Source of the DNA: Brachynemurus nebulosus
Taxonomy: Eukaryota; Arthropoda; Insecta; Neuroptera; Myrmeleontidae
Assembly (NCBI GenBank): GCA_035578155.1
Contig: JAPWDM010000021.1
Coordinates: forward strand, 1,789,001 to 1,853,000
Length of the DNA: 64,000 bases
Reading direction: 5' to 3'
The position numbers were made by a program, and so were the translations under genes. Positions 1 through 11,061 of the stretch are shown piece by piece. The notes beneath the pieces were generated by a model, which was not told the DNA's origin, searched no databases, and worked only from the letters and a program-made list of their open reading frames with translations. Each line of letters starts with the position of its first letter. Within the stretch, counting starts at the first letter, position 1.

Positions 1-1562
1 GGAGATGCACCCAGAGTGAAATCCGGGATTTTGATGAAACTTCGCTAGTGTGTAGTATAGGTAAAAATAAGGGACCCGTATTTTTTTTTATCAGCCATCG
101 TCCACGTTTAGGGTGTGAAACCAGCCCCTGAAGTTGGGAGGTCAAATCGTATTTCTTAAGATATCTCGAAAACTATAAGAGATAGATGAAAACTTTAAAT
201 TGATGAAATGTTACTCTTTGAAAGGCCTATGCATCTGTATAGGTTAACCCAGGCCTGGGTTCATAGGGGGGCTGGAGGGGTAAAATGGGGGTAAATTTTC
301 TTGCACAGCCTGAATGGTTCAATGTATCAAATTTTTACCACTATAAATAGAAAGTGCACCAAAAATTAGGGGATAAGTGTTTTTGCGTTTTTTCGAAATA
401 TGTGTGGTATCCAAGCCACATAAGGAAGAATAACATAAGGTAGATTATATAGTATTATTATTGATTGCAAATATGTCCTATATTTTTTTATTTTTATGTT
501 TATTTTCATCATGAAAATGTAAATTTTTACTTTCCGATAATGATTCATGTATTTTTCAGTACTGACTTAATTGGTAATTTAGCCATGTGTATATTTGGTT
601 ACTCATATTCGATATTTTTTATACCTATTTCTGCGAAAGTTCTCTGGTCTGCAAGTTTTAATGAATGTTCGATAAGAAGCAATAATCTTCCATTCAACAA
701 CTGCCTTTATCTTTTTACAAATTCGTTTTTAACCAAATAAACGCGGTTTATTTCTTTTTCAACATTCATACTACTTTTCTCATTCTTTTTTGTATGTTTT
801 TTAGGTGTCAACCACATTTCCTATATGGAAAAATTTATTACAAAGCACTTGAACAGTGAACGAAAGAGATTACTGCTTCTTGTCGAGCATTCATTAACAC
901 AGCCACGCCAGAGAACTTTAACTTTCGCAAAAATAGGTATAAAAAATATCGAATATGAGTAACCAAATGTGCACATGGCTAAATTACCAATTAAGTTAGT
1001 ACTGAAAAATATATGAATCATTATCGGAAAGTAAAAAAATATATTTTCATGATGAAAATAAACATAAATATAAAAAAAATATAGGACGTATTTGCAATCA
1101 ATAATAATACTATATAATCTACCCTAGGTCATTCTTCCTTATGTGGCTTGGATACCACACATATTTCGAAAAAACGCAAAAACACGTATCTCCTAATTTT
1201 TGGTGCTTTTTCTATTTATAGTGGTAAAAATTTGATACATTGAGCCAGTCAGGCTGTGCAAGAAAATTTACCCCCATTTTCACCCCTCCAGCCCCCTTTA
1301 TGAACCCAGCCCTGGTTTAACCTATACAGGCGAATAGGTCTCTCAAAGAGTAACATTTCATCAATTCAAAGTTTTCCTCTATCTCTTATAGTTTTCGAGA
1401 TATCTTAAGAAATACGATTTGAACCCCCAACTTTATGGGCTGGTTTCATCCTCTAAACGTGGACGATGCCCGATAAAAAAAAATACGGGTCCCTTATTTT
1501 TACCTATACTACACACCAGCGAAGTTTCATCAAAATCGCGAATTTCACTCTGGGTGCATCTC
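1..1562. mobile_element. Long fold-back (palindromic) element
   Basis: The first bases (GGAGATGCACCCAGAGTGAAA begins the unit) reappear as the reverse complement ending at 1562. The arms run about 1-690 and 870-1562 with small indels, leaving a spacer of roughly 180 bp. Mirror-image short ORFs in the two arms arise from this symmetry and are not genes. No transposase is encoded, so it is non-autonomous. The left flank lies outside the window, so no target duplication can be checked. On the right it abuts the truncated env gene at 1579, which suggests it landed in, or was joined to, the older gypsy element. Confidence 0.8.
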
Positions 1563-1578
1563 CTTGTGAGAGATTAGG

Positions 1579-1977
1579 TTATGCTGATTGAGTGATTTGC
1601 TCAATTTCTTTATTTATTGATACTGCGTCCTCATGGTCCATATTGCCGGTTATGAATTTTATTAAAGAACCAAGTCCGTCTGCAAGTGCCTGTTTTGTCC
1701 GTTTAGGAAAAATCTGTTTAAACGTATTTTCTAATTCTTTATATTTTAAATTAATAACGTGATTTATGATTGTCGTATTTATTGAACTGTTAGTGTGTAC
1801 TTGCAAATGGTCCAAGGAAATTTTGATTTTTTGTAAATTCTCTTTGTAATTTTTTAAGTCAATTATGTGTAGAAATTTATTATGTTCAAATGTGATTCTA
1901 GCTGGTCCTAGTTGTATCCCTACTAGTCCCGGGTTGTTCGTGAGGTCGCGTACTTCAATTTTCTGCGTCTCCGTCAT
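1579..1977 (-). pseudogene. env: Errantivirus-type envelope (baculovirus F-like) fragment
   Basis: This 132-residue reading frame resembles the N-terminal part of the F-type fusion protein of insect errantiviruses. It has the PGLVGIQLGPARI opening typical of the ectodomain start and, at about residues 93-118, a basic KRTK stretch followed by GLGSLIKFITGN, matching the region after the furin-type site. It starts inside the 3' end of the integrase frame, as is usual in gypsy-type errantiviruses where env is made from a spliced RNA. It is cut off at 1579, next to the fold-back element, so the rest of the ectodomain, the membrane anchor and the 3' LTR are missing. No signal peptide is visible in this exon. 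Confidence 0.6.
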
Positions 1978-1984
1978 TATTGTC

Positions 1985-2655
1985 AGGGTCAGTATTATCC
2001 TGTAACAGATTAGGCCTTCTTAGTTTTTGTTTTGGAATTTTACGGTTCTTGTCGTCAATAACAGTAACCTTTTTATTATTTTTAACTTTTATTTGTTTAA
2101 ATTTCGGATGAAGTTTGTTATTGTGTTTGTTTTCCTGAAAATAGGCAACTTTGTTTTCTTAGTAATCAATAGGTGTTTATTATTTAATTTGTTTATGATC
2201 GTATGCTTTTGTCGTTCCTGATTTTCGTATGATTCTTGATGGAATTTTTCGCGTTCGTGTTGTACGATTTCCGCGTCTGGTGTTAATTTTATATCATATT
2301 TGCGACCGAAATATAATTCAAATGGTGTGCATTTGATGGTGCTATGTATAGAATTATTATATACGAAAACAGAGTGTAAGATTTTTAATTCAGTAGTGGA
2401 GTTTTTATCCTGACTATGAACAATACGATACTTTTCAAGAATGGTTGAATGAAAGCGCTCTACAGGTGAATTGGATGTAGAACTTCTAATTGAAGTAAAA
2501 TGAAGTTGAATATTGTATTATTCACAGAATTGTCGAAACCTTATAGAGTCGAAACCCTTTTCAGAGTCAACTACTAGGTTTTTGGATCTACCGTAATGTG
2601 TAATGTATTGTGCGAATGCATCAAGAATGTGTGGTACATTCCTTGTCTCTATTTC
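1985..2655 (-). pseudogene. Gypsy integrase C-terminal part (frameshifted)
   Basis: Translating the minus strand below 2655 gives the C-terminal half of a retroviral integrase, out of frame with the upstream polymerase frame. It includes SNSPVERFHSTI, which holds the catalytic Glu of the DDE triad, and then a FELYFGRKYDI segment typical of gypsy integrases. A lysine-rich tail follows and overlaps the env start. A break near 2655 separates it from the zinc-finger part of the integrase. It belongs to the same element as its neighbours on either side. The lesions make it non-functional. Confidence 0.6.
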
Positions 2656-4190
2656 ATATGCCTGACCAAAACGTGAAAATTTATCATAGTTAAAAATTTG
2701 CTTTTATCTACATAAAATATGTCCATGTGAGCTACGTCTAGGGGTTGTGAGGGTGTTTCCGTCAGTTCGAAAGGTTGTTTTGGTGGTCGTCTATCGTACT
2801 TATTTTCATTACAGGTTTTGCAATTGTTAATGTAGTAAGTAATTTTAGATTTAAGGCTTGGAAAATAATAGTCTCGTCGGATATGATTGAAGGTTTCATT
2901 GATGCCTGTATGTCGAAAATCATGGTGGTTTTTAATGATTCTGTCTTGTTCAGCGTCTTCTAGGACATCCGTTAACAATTTTGTTGCTCTAATAATTTTG
3001 TATTGTCTACCTTGCGAAAAATATTCTGAATAAATATTTTGGAATTTTAAAAAGAGTTCGTCATCTGGACAGTATACAGCAAGTAAAGTTTTTGGAGGAA
3101 CATTCTCTTTAATTATGTCAGTAAGTGTTTGGTCGTCTACCACTGGTAACTGAATAGTTATTCGTCGCTTCGTATTGAAAAGTATTGAAAATTTACGTTT
3201 TCTATTCGCGTTCAGTTCGGTTTTATGTAATATTAATTGATTTCTAAAATCGTTCAACGGATTTTCTGCAATACGTATAAGTGACGTGTCGTCTTCGGCG
3301 GCACTGTGTGCTGTCTGCATTGAGGTACTATTTGCAGAAGATGTATCGTCTAAATATTTGTTTTCTATCACAACGCGTGATAGTGCGTCGGCGTTCGTAT
3401 TTTGTTTTCTAGGTTTGTGTACGATTTTATAATCAAACTCTTCGAGCTTTAGACGCCATCTAACTAATTTGCTATTAGGCTCTTTAAGTGACATAAGCCA
3501 ACGAAGAGGTTGATGGTCGGTTATTATTGTAAAATGTCGTCCGTAAAGGTATGGTCTAAAGTAACGTGTAGCCCAAACGTTAGCTAGTAATTCCTTTTCT
3601 ATGGTCGAATAGTTTTGTTCAGAGTCGGTAAGGGTTCTGGATGCGTAACAAATAGGATGGTCTTTTCCAACTGGTCCTTGTGATAATACAGCGCCAATTG
3701 CTCTATTGCTAGCGTCTGTTGTTAAAAGGAACTCTTTGTTGAAATCTGGATAAGCAAGGATGGGATCATGTGTTAATAAGTCTTTACAGGTATTAAAACA
3801 ATTGATAAATTCAGATGTATGTTTTACTGTCTCTCCTTTTTTTAAACATTTTGTCATAGGTTTAGTTAATTTTGCGAAGTCTTTTATGAATTTCCGATAA
3901 TAACCGAGGAGTCCAAGAAAGGCTTTGATATCCTTTTGATTTTTACGGATAGGGAATTTCTGGATAGCCTTGATTTTGTCAGGATTTGGTTTGATTCCTT
4001 CGTCCGATATAATATGCCCTAGGAAAGCAATTTCACGCTTGAGGAACTCACTTTTATCTAGTTGAACTTTTAAATTCGCATTTTTCAATCGATTGAATAC
4101 TTTGTCTAAGTTAGTTATGTGTTTCTGTAAGGAGGTCGAAAAAACGATGATGTCGTCCATGTAGACGAGGCATGACGTATCCTGCAAGTC
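2649..4190 (-). pseudogene. pol: Ty3/gypsy pol fragment: RT, RNase H, integrase zinc finger
   Basis: The frame begins within the reverse transcriptase palm (YMDDIIVFS, catalytic Asp pair) and continues with LGHIISDEGIKPNPDK and the FLGLLGYYRKFI connection. RNase H follows (LLTTDASNRAIGAVL), then the HHCC zinc finger of integrase (HHDFRHTGINETF...CKTCNE). These are diagnostic of Ty3/gypsy. With the env remnant below it, this looks like an errantivirus-class element on the minus strand. The upstream part of RT, protease, gag and 5' LTR are absent. At about 4190 the sequence switches abruptly to an unrelated pseudogene. The first about 10 codons of the open frame (4217-4190) are not gypsy. Confidence 0.85.
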
Positions 4191-4194
4191 GTTG

Positions 4195-6128
4195 TTTTTC
4201 CGTGTTCCGTTCAACAATTCGTTGTTTTTCCTCTTCTGTCACTTTTGCTGAAAATAGAGCGAGGCCAACCAGCTCATCGGAAAGATACCATAAGTGAGGT
4301 TGTAAAGATTTTCTTACATTAAAGGAGAGTTCGTTGTCAAGAATACAATATTTTCCAGCCTCTTTCCATAAGGTTAAATCATTTATGGCCGCATTTGCAC
4401 CTAATGGAGCCTCAACCCAATTTTTGACATACAAAAGAGCACCAAACTTTACAAATCTCTCCAAACTATGCTTCTCTCTTTAGGTTAAATGAAAAACACC
4501 CTGGTTTTGAAAAAGGAACATCTTAAAAGCATAAATTAATTTGGCCATCCAGCGAGCATGGTGGATTGGTCCAGGTGCTCTCCAATGGGTAGTTTCAAGT
4601 GGGTATCCTAAGACCAACAAAGTTAATTCAATCAACTCTAAATAGTCATCTCGGGGTTGGTTTTTTTTTTTTTTTTTTTTTTAAAGCGGAACTAAATTTC
4701 GATTGCAGACTTTTTTAAGTCCTCTTCTCCGGCGTTAAGGATTAAAGGTGAGTATTCAGATTTTACAATTGAAGTCCACTTTTCTTTTAACCTTTTGAAC
4801 AGTAGGATATCGGGAGAGCTTGAAGGACCTAAGCATTGACTAAATACTTTACTTAGAATTATTTCCAGTACATGATGGCGGCATGCAAACCATAGTAAGT
4901 CTCTCTTCAATTTATGTTCTAATAAGGTACAAGCGCCATTTTTAGAGCCAGTATTAACCGCTGTAGTGTCAAAACCCATCCCAATAATTTTATCGTCAAG
5001 ATTCCATGATTTCAGAATACCATGAACTGCATTTCCAGCATTTATTCCAGTAGAGGATACAGCTTTTGGTACTCCAAGCAGTTTCTCTTCTCCGGTTGCA
5101 AATGAAACTAAAACTGCTAATCTATCTACCTTTTCCGAACCTAAAATATCTGGTAAGATCTTTCCGTCCCAATGAACAACAATTGGTTCTTTTATTTCTA
5201 AGTTTTTCTTAAATTCGTCAGTTAAATGATGTCTCGCTTCTTTTCGCTTTCTCTTTATTGAACTTCTGGAAACAGGCATACTGGCTGGATCATGCCCAAG
5301 TGCAGCAACAATTGGAATAATCAATCTCATGGCTTCACGATCTGAAATCTTGTTTCTATCCAAAGCACTTGTCAAAGTTTCGATGAAGAGTGTTTTTTTG
5401 AATTCTGAATCATATGTACTTTTGTTTTTATCTTCTAAGCTCTCCAAATCTTTTTTTTTCTTTAGGGAAGGGAGATATGTTTCATCGTCTGACTGGTCGT
5501 TGCTATTAGTGCTGGTAGTTGAACTTCCTTTTCCTTCATCATCAAGTTCAATATCGGATTTTGTTATTGAACAGGACGGAGATACAGTGGAAGTGGAAGT
5601 CAGTTTTTCTCTTCTCTTTTGTAGCTTTTCTTTTCTTTCTTGAATCCTTTTTTGTTTTTCGTTGTACTCTTTATCTTCAGATGTTATAATCATTTTTCTA
5701 TTACTTCTCTGATCGATTAAAAAAGCTTTGTCTTCTTCAATTTTAATGAGTTTCTCGGCTTCTGCATGTGCAATATCAAATAGCTTTTCGATTTCTTTAA
5801 TAAATGCTAATTCTTTAGATTTCTGTGCCTCAGATTTTCGACCTTTATTTTTTTTCAGTAATAACCATTCTGAATGAACTTTTTCAAGTTTTTCAATCGT
5901 ATGTTTAGTCAATTTGGTAGGAATCATAGCTTTTTGCCATACGCTATTTAACTCTTCAATTGTACAATGACTGGCATTCCTGACTGATTTTTTTTCTTGT
6001 AGAAAATAATGAAACCTTAACAAAACTTCTTTAGTTGTGGGTAGCGGGTTCTTGCTAATTAAAGAATCTAAGTTCTTAACACCAATCAAATAAACACTAT
6101 CCGAGAGACGAGTAGCTGGAGTAGACAT
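4195..6128 (-). pseudogene. Transposase-like protein of an unnamed arthropod family, broken
   Basis: The first 478 codons (6128-4692) are intact: an N-terminal unique part, a long charged coiled coil at about residues 120-185, an acidic Ser/Thr linker, then a domain with IVVHWDGK, GMGFDTTAVNTG and FACRHHVLEIIL. Similarity continues downstream in other frames (PGPIHHARWMAKLIYAFKM near 4555, LQPHLWYLSDELVGLALF near 4260). The gene is therefore broken by a stop at 4692, a 22-base A run, a frameshift and another stop near 4482. I recognise this as a repeated arthropod family, but no named function is certain. Spaced Asp, CRHH and a late conserved segment suggest an RNase H-fold transposase, as an inference. 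It ends where gypsy sequence begins. Confidence 0.55.
4661..4682. repeat. Poly-T run (22 bases) inside the pseudogene
   Basis: An uninterrupted run of 22 T (A on the coding strand). It coincides with the loss of reading frame in the transposase-like pseudogene and may be a slippage site, or the tail of a tiny retroposed insertion. Confidence 0.9.
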
Positions 6129-6476
6129 TATGACTGATTTTAATTTTAAATGTATAAAAACGTCTATTGTTAACAGTTAACACTAATATGTATATCAACT
6201 TTAGTCTTTCTTGTATTTCTATTCTACTGATATTTTAATGTTCTGTTCTTTGACCTATTACTCATTGGAAACATAGATCTTCAAAAATTCCTGGAACAAA
6301 AAATATAAAAAAACGTTAGTATTTAGCAAAATTTTCAAAATTAACATTAGTTGAGCACTGCTTTCCATTTGTCGTAGGATACTGAAATTTTGTGTAGTGA
6401 ATATTCTTATATACTGGAACAAAATTAGGGGGTGGCTTGGTGTATTTGAATAAGTTCAGTTTTTTGGACCACCCTA
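6129..6476. other. AT-rich spacer upstream of the pseudogene
   Basis: About 350 bases with no credible gene. It would contain the 5' flank of the minus-strand transposase-like gene. A small imperfect inverted pair (GGGGGTGGC near 6429 and GACCACCCT near 6467) lies at the edge of the following TA tract. Confidence 0.5.
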
Positions 6477-6586
<110 letters not shown>

Positions 6587-6590
6587 ATAT

Positions 6591-7774
6591 GTCGCAGGGA
6601 GATGATAAAAATGGAGATTTGATCAAATCTCTAAGGTAAATGACCAATTCACGGAAGATGTTAAAATAAAGACTCTATGGGGTGATTTCTCTAAGGAAAA
6701 TAAGTGATTTTATCAAATCCTTTAGCTGTTTTAGTGAAAAGATAAAATAATATTGTTTAGATTTTAAAAATATTTATTTAGTAAGCCATACGTTATTTCC
6801 CGAAGTATGTAGTAAAAATTTTCCGTTGGCACTATTTTTACAACTGGATCCGACACAGACTTTCTGTTCGCAATCAATGTTTTTTTAGTACCTACTTCCA
6901 TAACATCATATTTTTTTCCATAATAGTACTGTTTATGTGTCCGTTGTAGTTTAAGTAGTGGTGCTAATTTAAACTGTTCAATGACTGTGATAGCTTCTTC
7001 TATCCTTTCGCGAGTCCGCAAAGGTTTTTCTTTATCATGCCGCTTATTTAAAAACGTCTTAATAGTTTCATTAAACTGTTCTTCAGATACAAATTCGATC
7101 AGAGTTTGATTTTTTTCTATATCTGAACTCATTTTTCTACGGTAAATATTTGATAAAAATTTAAATATAAAAAACAATAATAAAAAGGCGTGCAACTTTC
7201 TTCGCGTAATGTTTGGACACTACTGTTTCTGTCACGGTGTGGTAAAAGGGAGCGGTAACAAGCGAAACATACATCTGTGCAATTTCTGACTTGTCTAGTT
7301 CCTGTAAACAATCCAAAATAAAAATGAAACGATGTGCCTGTTAAAAAAATTAACGTACTTTGTAACTCGAGATGCCACAAATCAACAACCTGTTAATAAA
7401 AATGAATGAACATTATTATTTATTAATTATATTCACTAAAAATGTTTAAAATTTGACTACAAATATCCTTCTTGTTTTTAAAAATATCAGCTGAAGTAAA
7501 ATTTTCTTTTATTAATTAGTTTTGAATAAATAATTTGTGTTTCAATGATCATTGTTGTATTTCCTACTCTATTTGATAACGTATGGCTTACTAAATAAAT
7601 ATTTTTAAAATCTAAACAATATTATTTTATCTTTTCACTAAAACAGTTAAGGGACTTGATCAAATTACTTACTTTCTTTAGAGAAATCACCACATAGAGT
7701 CGTCATTTTAACATCTTCCTAACATCATTTACCTTAGAGCTTTAATCAAATCTCCATTTTTGTCATCTCCCTGC

Positions 7775-7777
<3 letters not shown>
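6591..7777. mobile_element. DNA element with ~200-bp inverted repeats between (TA)n tracts
   Basis: The left end GTCGCAGGGAGATGA is matched by TCATCTCCCTGCGAC at the right end. The arms run 6591-6797 and 7577-7777 and stay alignable throughout with scattered differences. Both ends abut long (TA)n runs, so a TA-type target duplication is possible but cannot be resolved. The interior of about 780 bp holds a KRBA2-like coding fragment whose last codons lie within the left inverted repeat. No transposase is complete, so the unit is non-autonomous or a deletion derivative. Confidence 0.75.
6764..7132 (-). pseudogene. KRBA2-like (retroelement/Ginger-related) N-terminal fragment
   Basis: From the methionine at 7132 (MSSDIEKNQ...) this 122-residue frame resembles the N-terminal region of arthropod proteins usually annotated 'KRAB-A domain-containing protein 2-like'. 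These are transposon-derived integrases. The recognisable part is a charged helical segment, the KYDVMEVGTKKTLI strand-turn and KIVPTENFYYILREI, which in complete proteins precedes the zinc-binding and DDE integrase domains. Those domains are missing. The frame runs directly into the terminal repeat, which supplies the last eight residues and the stop. The 21 codons upstream of this methionine look like untranslated sequence. The assignment rests on remembered family resemblance. Confidence 0.45.

Positions 7778-7848
<71 letters not shown>
7778..7848. repeat. (TA)n microsatellite
   Basis: About 70 bases of pure TA between two inverted-repeat elements. Confidence 0.95.
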
Positions 7849-7850
<2 letters not shown>

Positions 7851-7852
7851 AG

Positions 7853-9017
<1,165 letters not shown>

Positions 9018-9081
<64 letters not shown>
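9018..9081. repeat. (TA)n microsatellite
   Basis: About 64 bases of pure TA. Confidence 0.95.
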
Positions 9082-9084
<3 letters not shown>

Positions 9085-9377
9085 TATTAGGTAATTAATA
9101 AAAATTATTTACCTGAAATAGAATATTAGAAAAATTTCAAAATAAAAGATATAAAATTTAGTTAACACAATTTATTTAACAATATTTAGTGGAATTTTTA
9201 CAATTTGAATTTACTGAATAAAGAGAACGTTTTTCTCTTATTCAGGATGACATGCTCGGCTAAATTTGAACAATTGTAAAAATAAAATTTTAATTATTAT
9301 CTATTATTTATTATCTCAAGGTCGGTAGAAGATGATTTTCAGACAATATTACATAAGCAAACAAACTTTTACAAAAG

Positions 9378-9379
<2 letters not shown>
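9082..9379. other. AT-rich spacer
   Basis: About 300 bases between two TA tracts. I see nothing supportable. Confidence 0.4.

Positions 9380-9455
<76 letters not shown>
9380..9455. repeat. (TA)n microsatellite
   Basis: About 75 bases of pure TA; neighbouring Tyr-Ile ORFs are artefacts. Confidence 0.95.
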
Positions 9456-9457
<2 letters not shown>

Positions 9458-9695
9458 CGTAAAATTTACAAGAGGAAAAGATAAAGCGAAATACAAAAGA
9501 AACAATAAATGAATAAGCACAAATATCCCAATATGTTAGCTGATAAATTTAAGAAAAAATACAAAAAAAATTTATACAAAAAGGAAAGATAAGCAACGTA
9601 CATTTGTCAACCAGCACAGAAGGAGATTAAGCTTCTAAAGATTAATAAATAGTTAAAGATTAATAGTCTAAAGATTAATAAATATTAAATAAATT

Positions 9696-10710
9696 ACACG
9701 CATATGGTTTTAGAGGAGTATCCTACCGGCTTATGGAGTCATATCTCAGCAACAGAACACAGAGCGTGAAAATCGGTAACACTGTTTCACAAGCAAAATC
9801 TGTCTGCAGTGGAGTTCCACAAGGGTCTGTACTTGGGCCATTGCTCTTTGTTCTCTATACGAACGAATTATCGAAAATAACTGACCATAAAATAGTTCAG
9901 TACGCTGATGATACCTCTGTATTAATCAGTAGACTTAATGAAAATGAAATAAATACTGACATTACAAATACGTTAGAAGATCTACATAAGTGGTTTGCGG
10001 CGAACAAACTGAAACTTAATATAGATAAAACCAATATATTACTATTTAATAAACCCGGTAATATAACACTAGGTACAAGGCAAAATGCAATACATGTAAC
10101 AAACGAGCCTGTTAAATTTCTTGGACTCTATTTGCAGTCAGATTTGAAATGGAATGAACATATAGATCAAACAGCTAGAAAAATATGCTCTCACATTTAC
10201 CTACTTAAAAATCTGATCAACAGTGTGTCTCAGCAGACAATCATAATGGTTTTTCATGCCTATATAAATTCATTGCTGAGATATGGAATTATATTCTGGG
10301 GATATTCCTCATATGCTTCCAAACTGTTCATCTTACAAAAGCGTGCAATAAGGATTATCATGCAAGTTAATCAAAGAACATCATGTAAATATTTTTTTAA
10401 GGAACTAAATATTTTGACCTTGCCGTCATTATATCTTTACGAATCAGCATGTTTCGTGAAAAACAATCTAGATCTTTTTAATAATCTTGTCATTACACAT
10501 CAGTATCCTACCAGATTTAAACCAGAATTTCACAATAAAGTGTATACTACAACACAAACATACAATGCTGTATCCAACATGCTTGTCAGAATTTATAATG
10601 GTGTGCCAACTCATATACGAAACTTGAACCTAAAAAATTTTAAAAGTGCGTTACATAAATACCTAAATGAAAAAACGTACTATCAAGTAGATGATTTTTT
10701 CCGTGAATGA
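9696..10710 (+). pseudogene. LINE reverse transcriptase, C-terminal part
   Basis: The frame is open from 9696, upstream of its first ATG at 9733. It reads through AYGFRG, YLSNRTQSVKIG, SGVPQGSVLGPLLFVLY (the RT motif-4/5 region) and QYADDTSVL (catalytic Asp pair), then the thumb segment (VKFLGLYLQSDLKW) and the long C-terminal part usual for Jockey/CR1-like ORF2. The N-terminal endonuclease and the first RT motifs are missing through 5' truncation. No internal stop is present over more than 330 codons, so the insertion is fairly young. It cannot make an active enzyme. Confidence 0.85.
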
Positions 10711-10734
10711 TTTTATTTAATTATTTTAATTTAA

Positions 10735-10936
10735 ATTTTACTAACAAACAAATTTTTAATCTGTAACTATAATAATATTGTTTTAATATTTATAACAAAA
10801 CGATTTTAATAAGCTCTTTTTATATTTTCAAATTTTAACTAACAAACAAATTTTAAATTCTAACGATAATAATTAATAACATTGTTTTAATATTTATAAC
10901 AACTAATTATTTTTTATAAGCTCTTTTTAATATTCT
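10735..10936 (+). repeat. Two-copy tandem repeat in the LINE 3' untranslated region
   Basis: A block of about 100 bp is present twice, marked by AACTAACAAACAAATTTT-like sequence and by TAAGCTCTTTTTA, with a few differences between the copies. Tandem blocks in the 3' UTR occur in several LINE families. Confidence 0.7.
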
Positions 10937-11061
10937 TTAATTTTGTTTAATTTATATTTTATATATATTTTGTATGTTTTTGCAACTTATAAACCACTGA
11001 CGTGTTCAACAGCATATTCTGCTCTAAAGAATAAAGATTATTATTATTATTATTATTATTA

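Larger units (their letters stand above)
9692..11061 (+). mobile_element. 5'-truncated LINE (non-LTR retrotransposon) with (ATT)n tail
   Basis: The element starts mid-ORF near 9692, holds the C-terminal part of a reverse transcriptase ORF, an AT-rich 3' untranslated region and a terminal GAATAAAGATTATTATTATT tail ending near 11061. A microsatellite rather than poly-A tail with a body truncated at its 5' end is typical of CR1/Jockey-type LINEs. Short direct repeats of AAAGATTAATAA lie just before the truncation point. No target duplication was identified. Confidence 0.8.

Noticed and set aside
465..1021. Pair of similar hydrophobic ORFs in the fold-back element
   Set aside because: They are translations of the two complementary arms and carry no independent coding signal.
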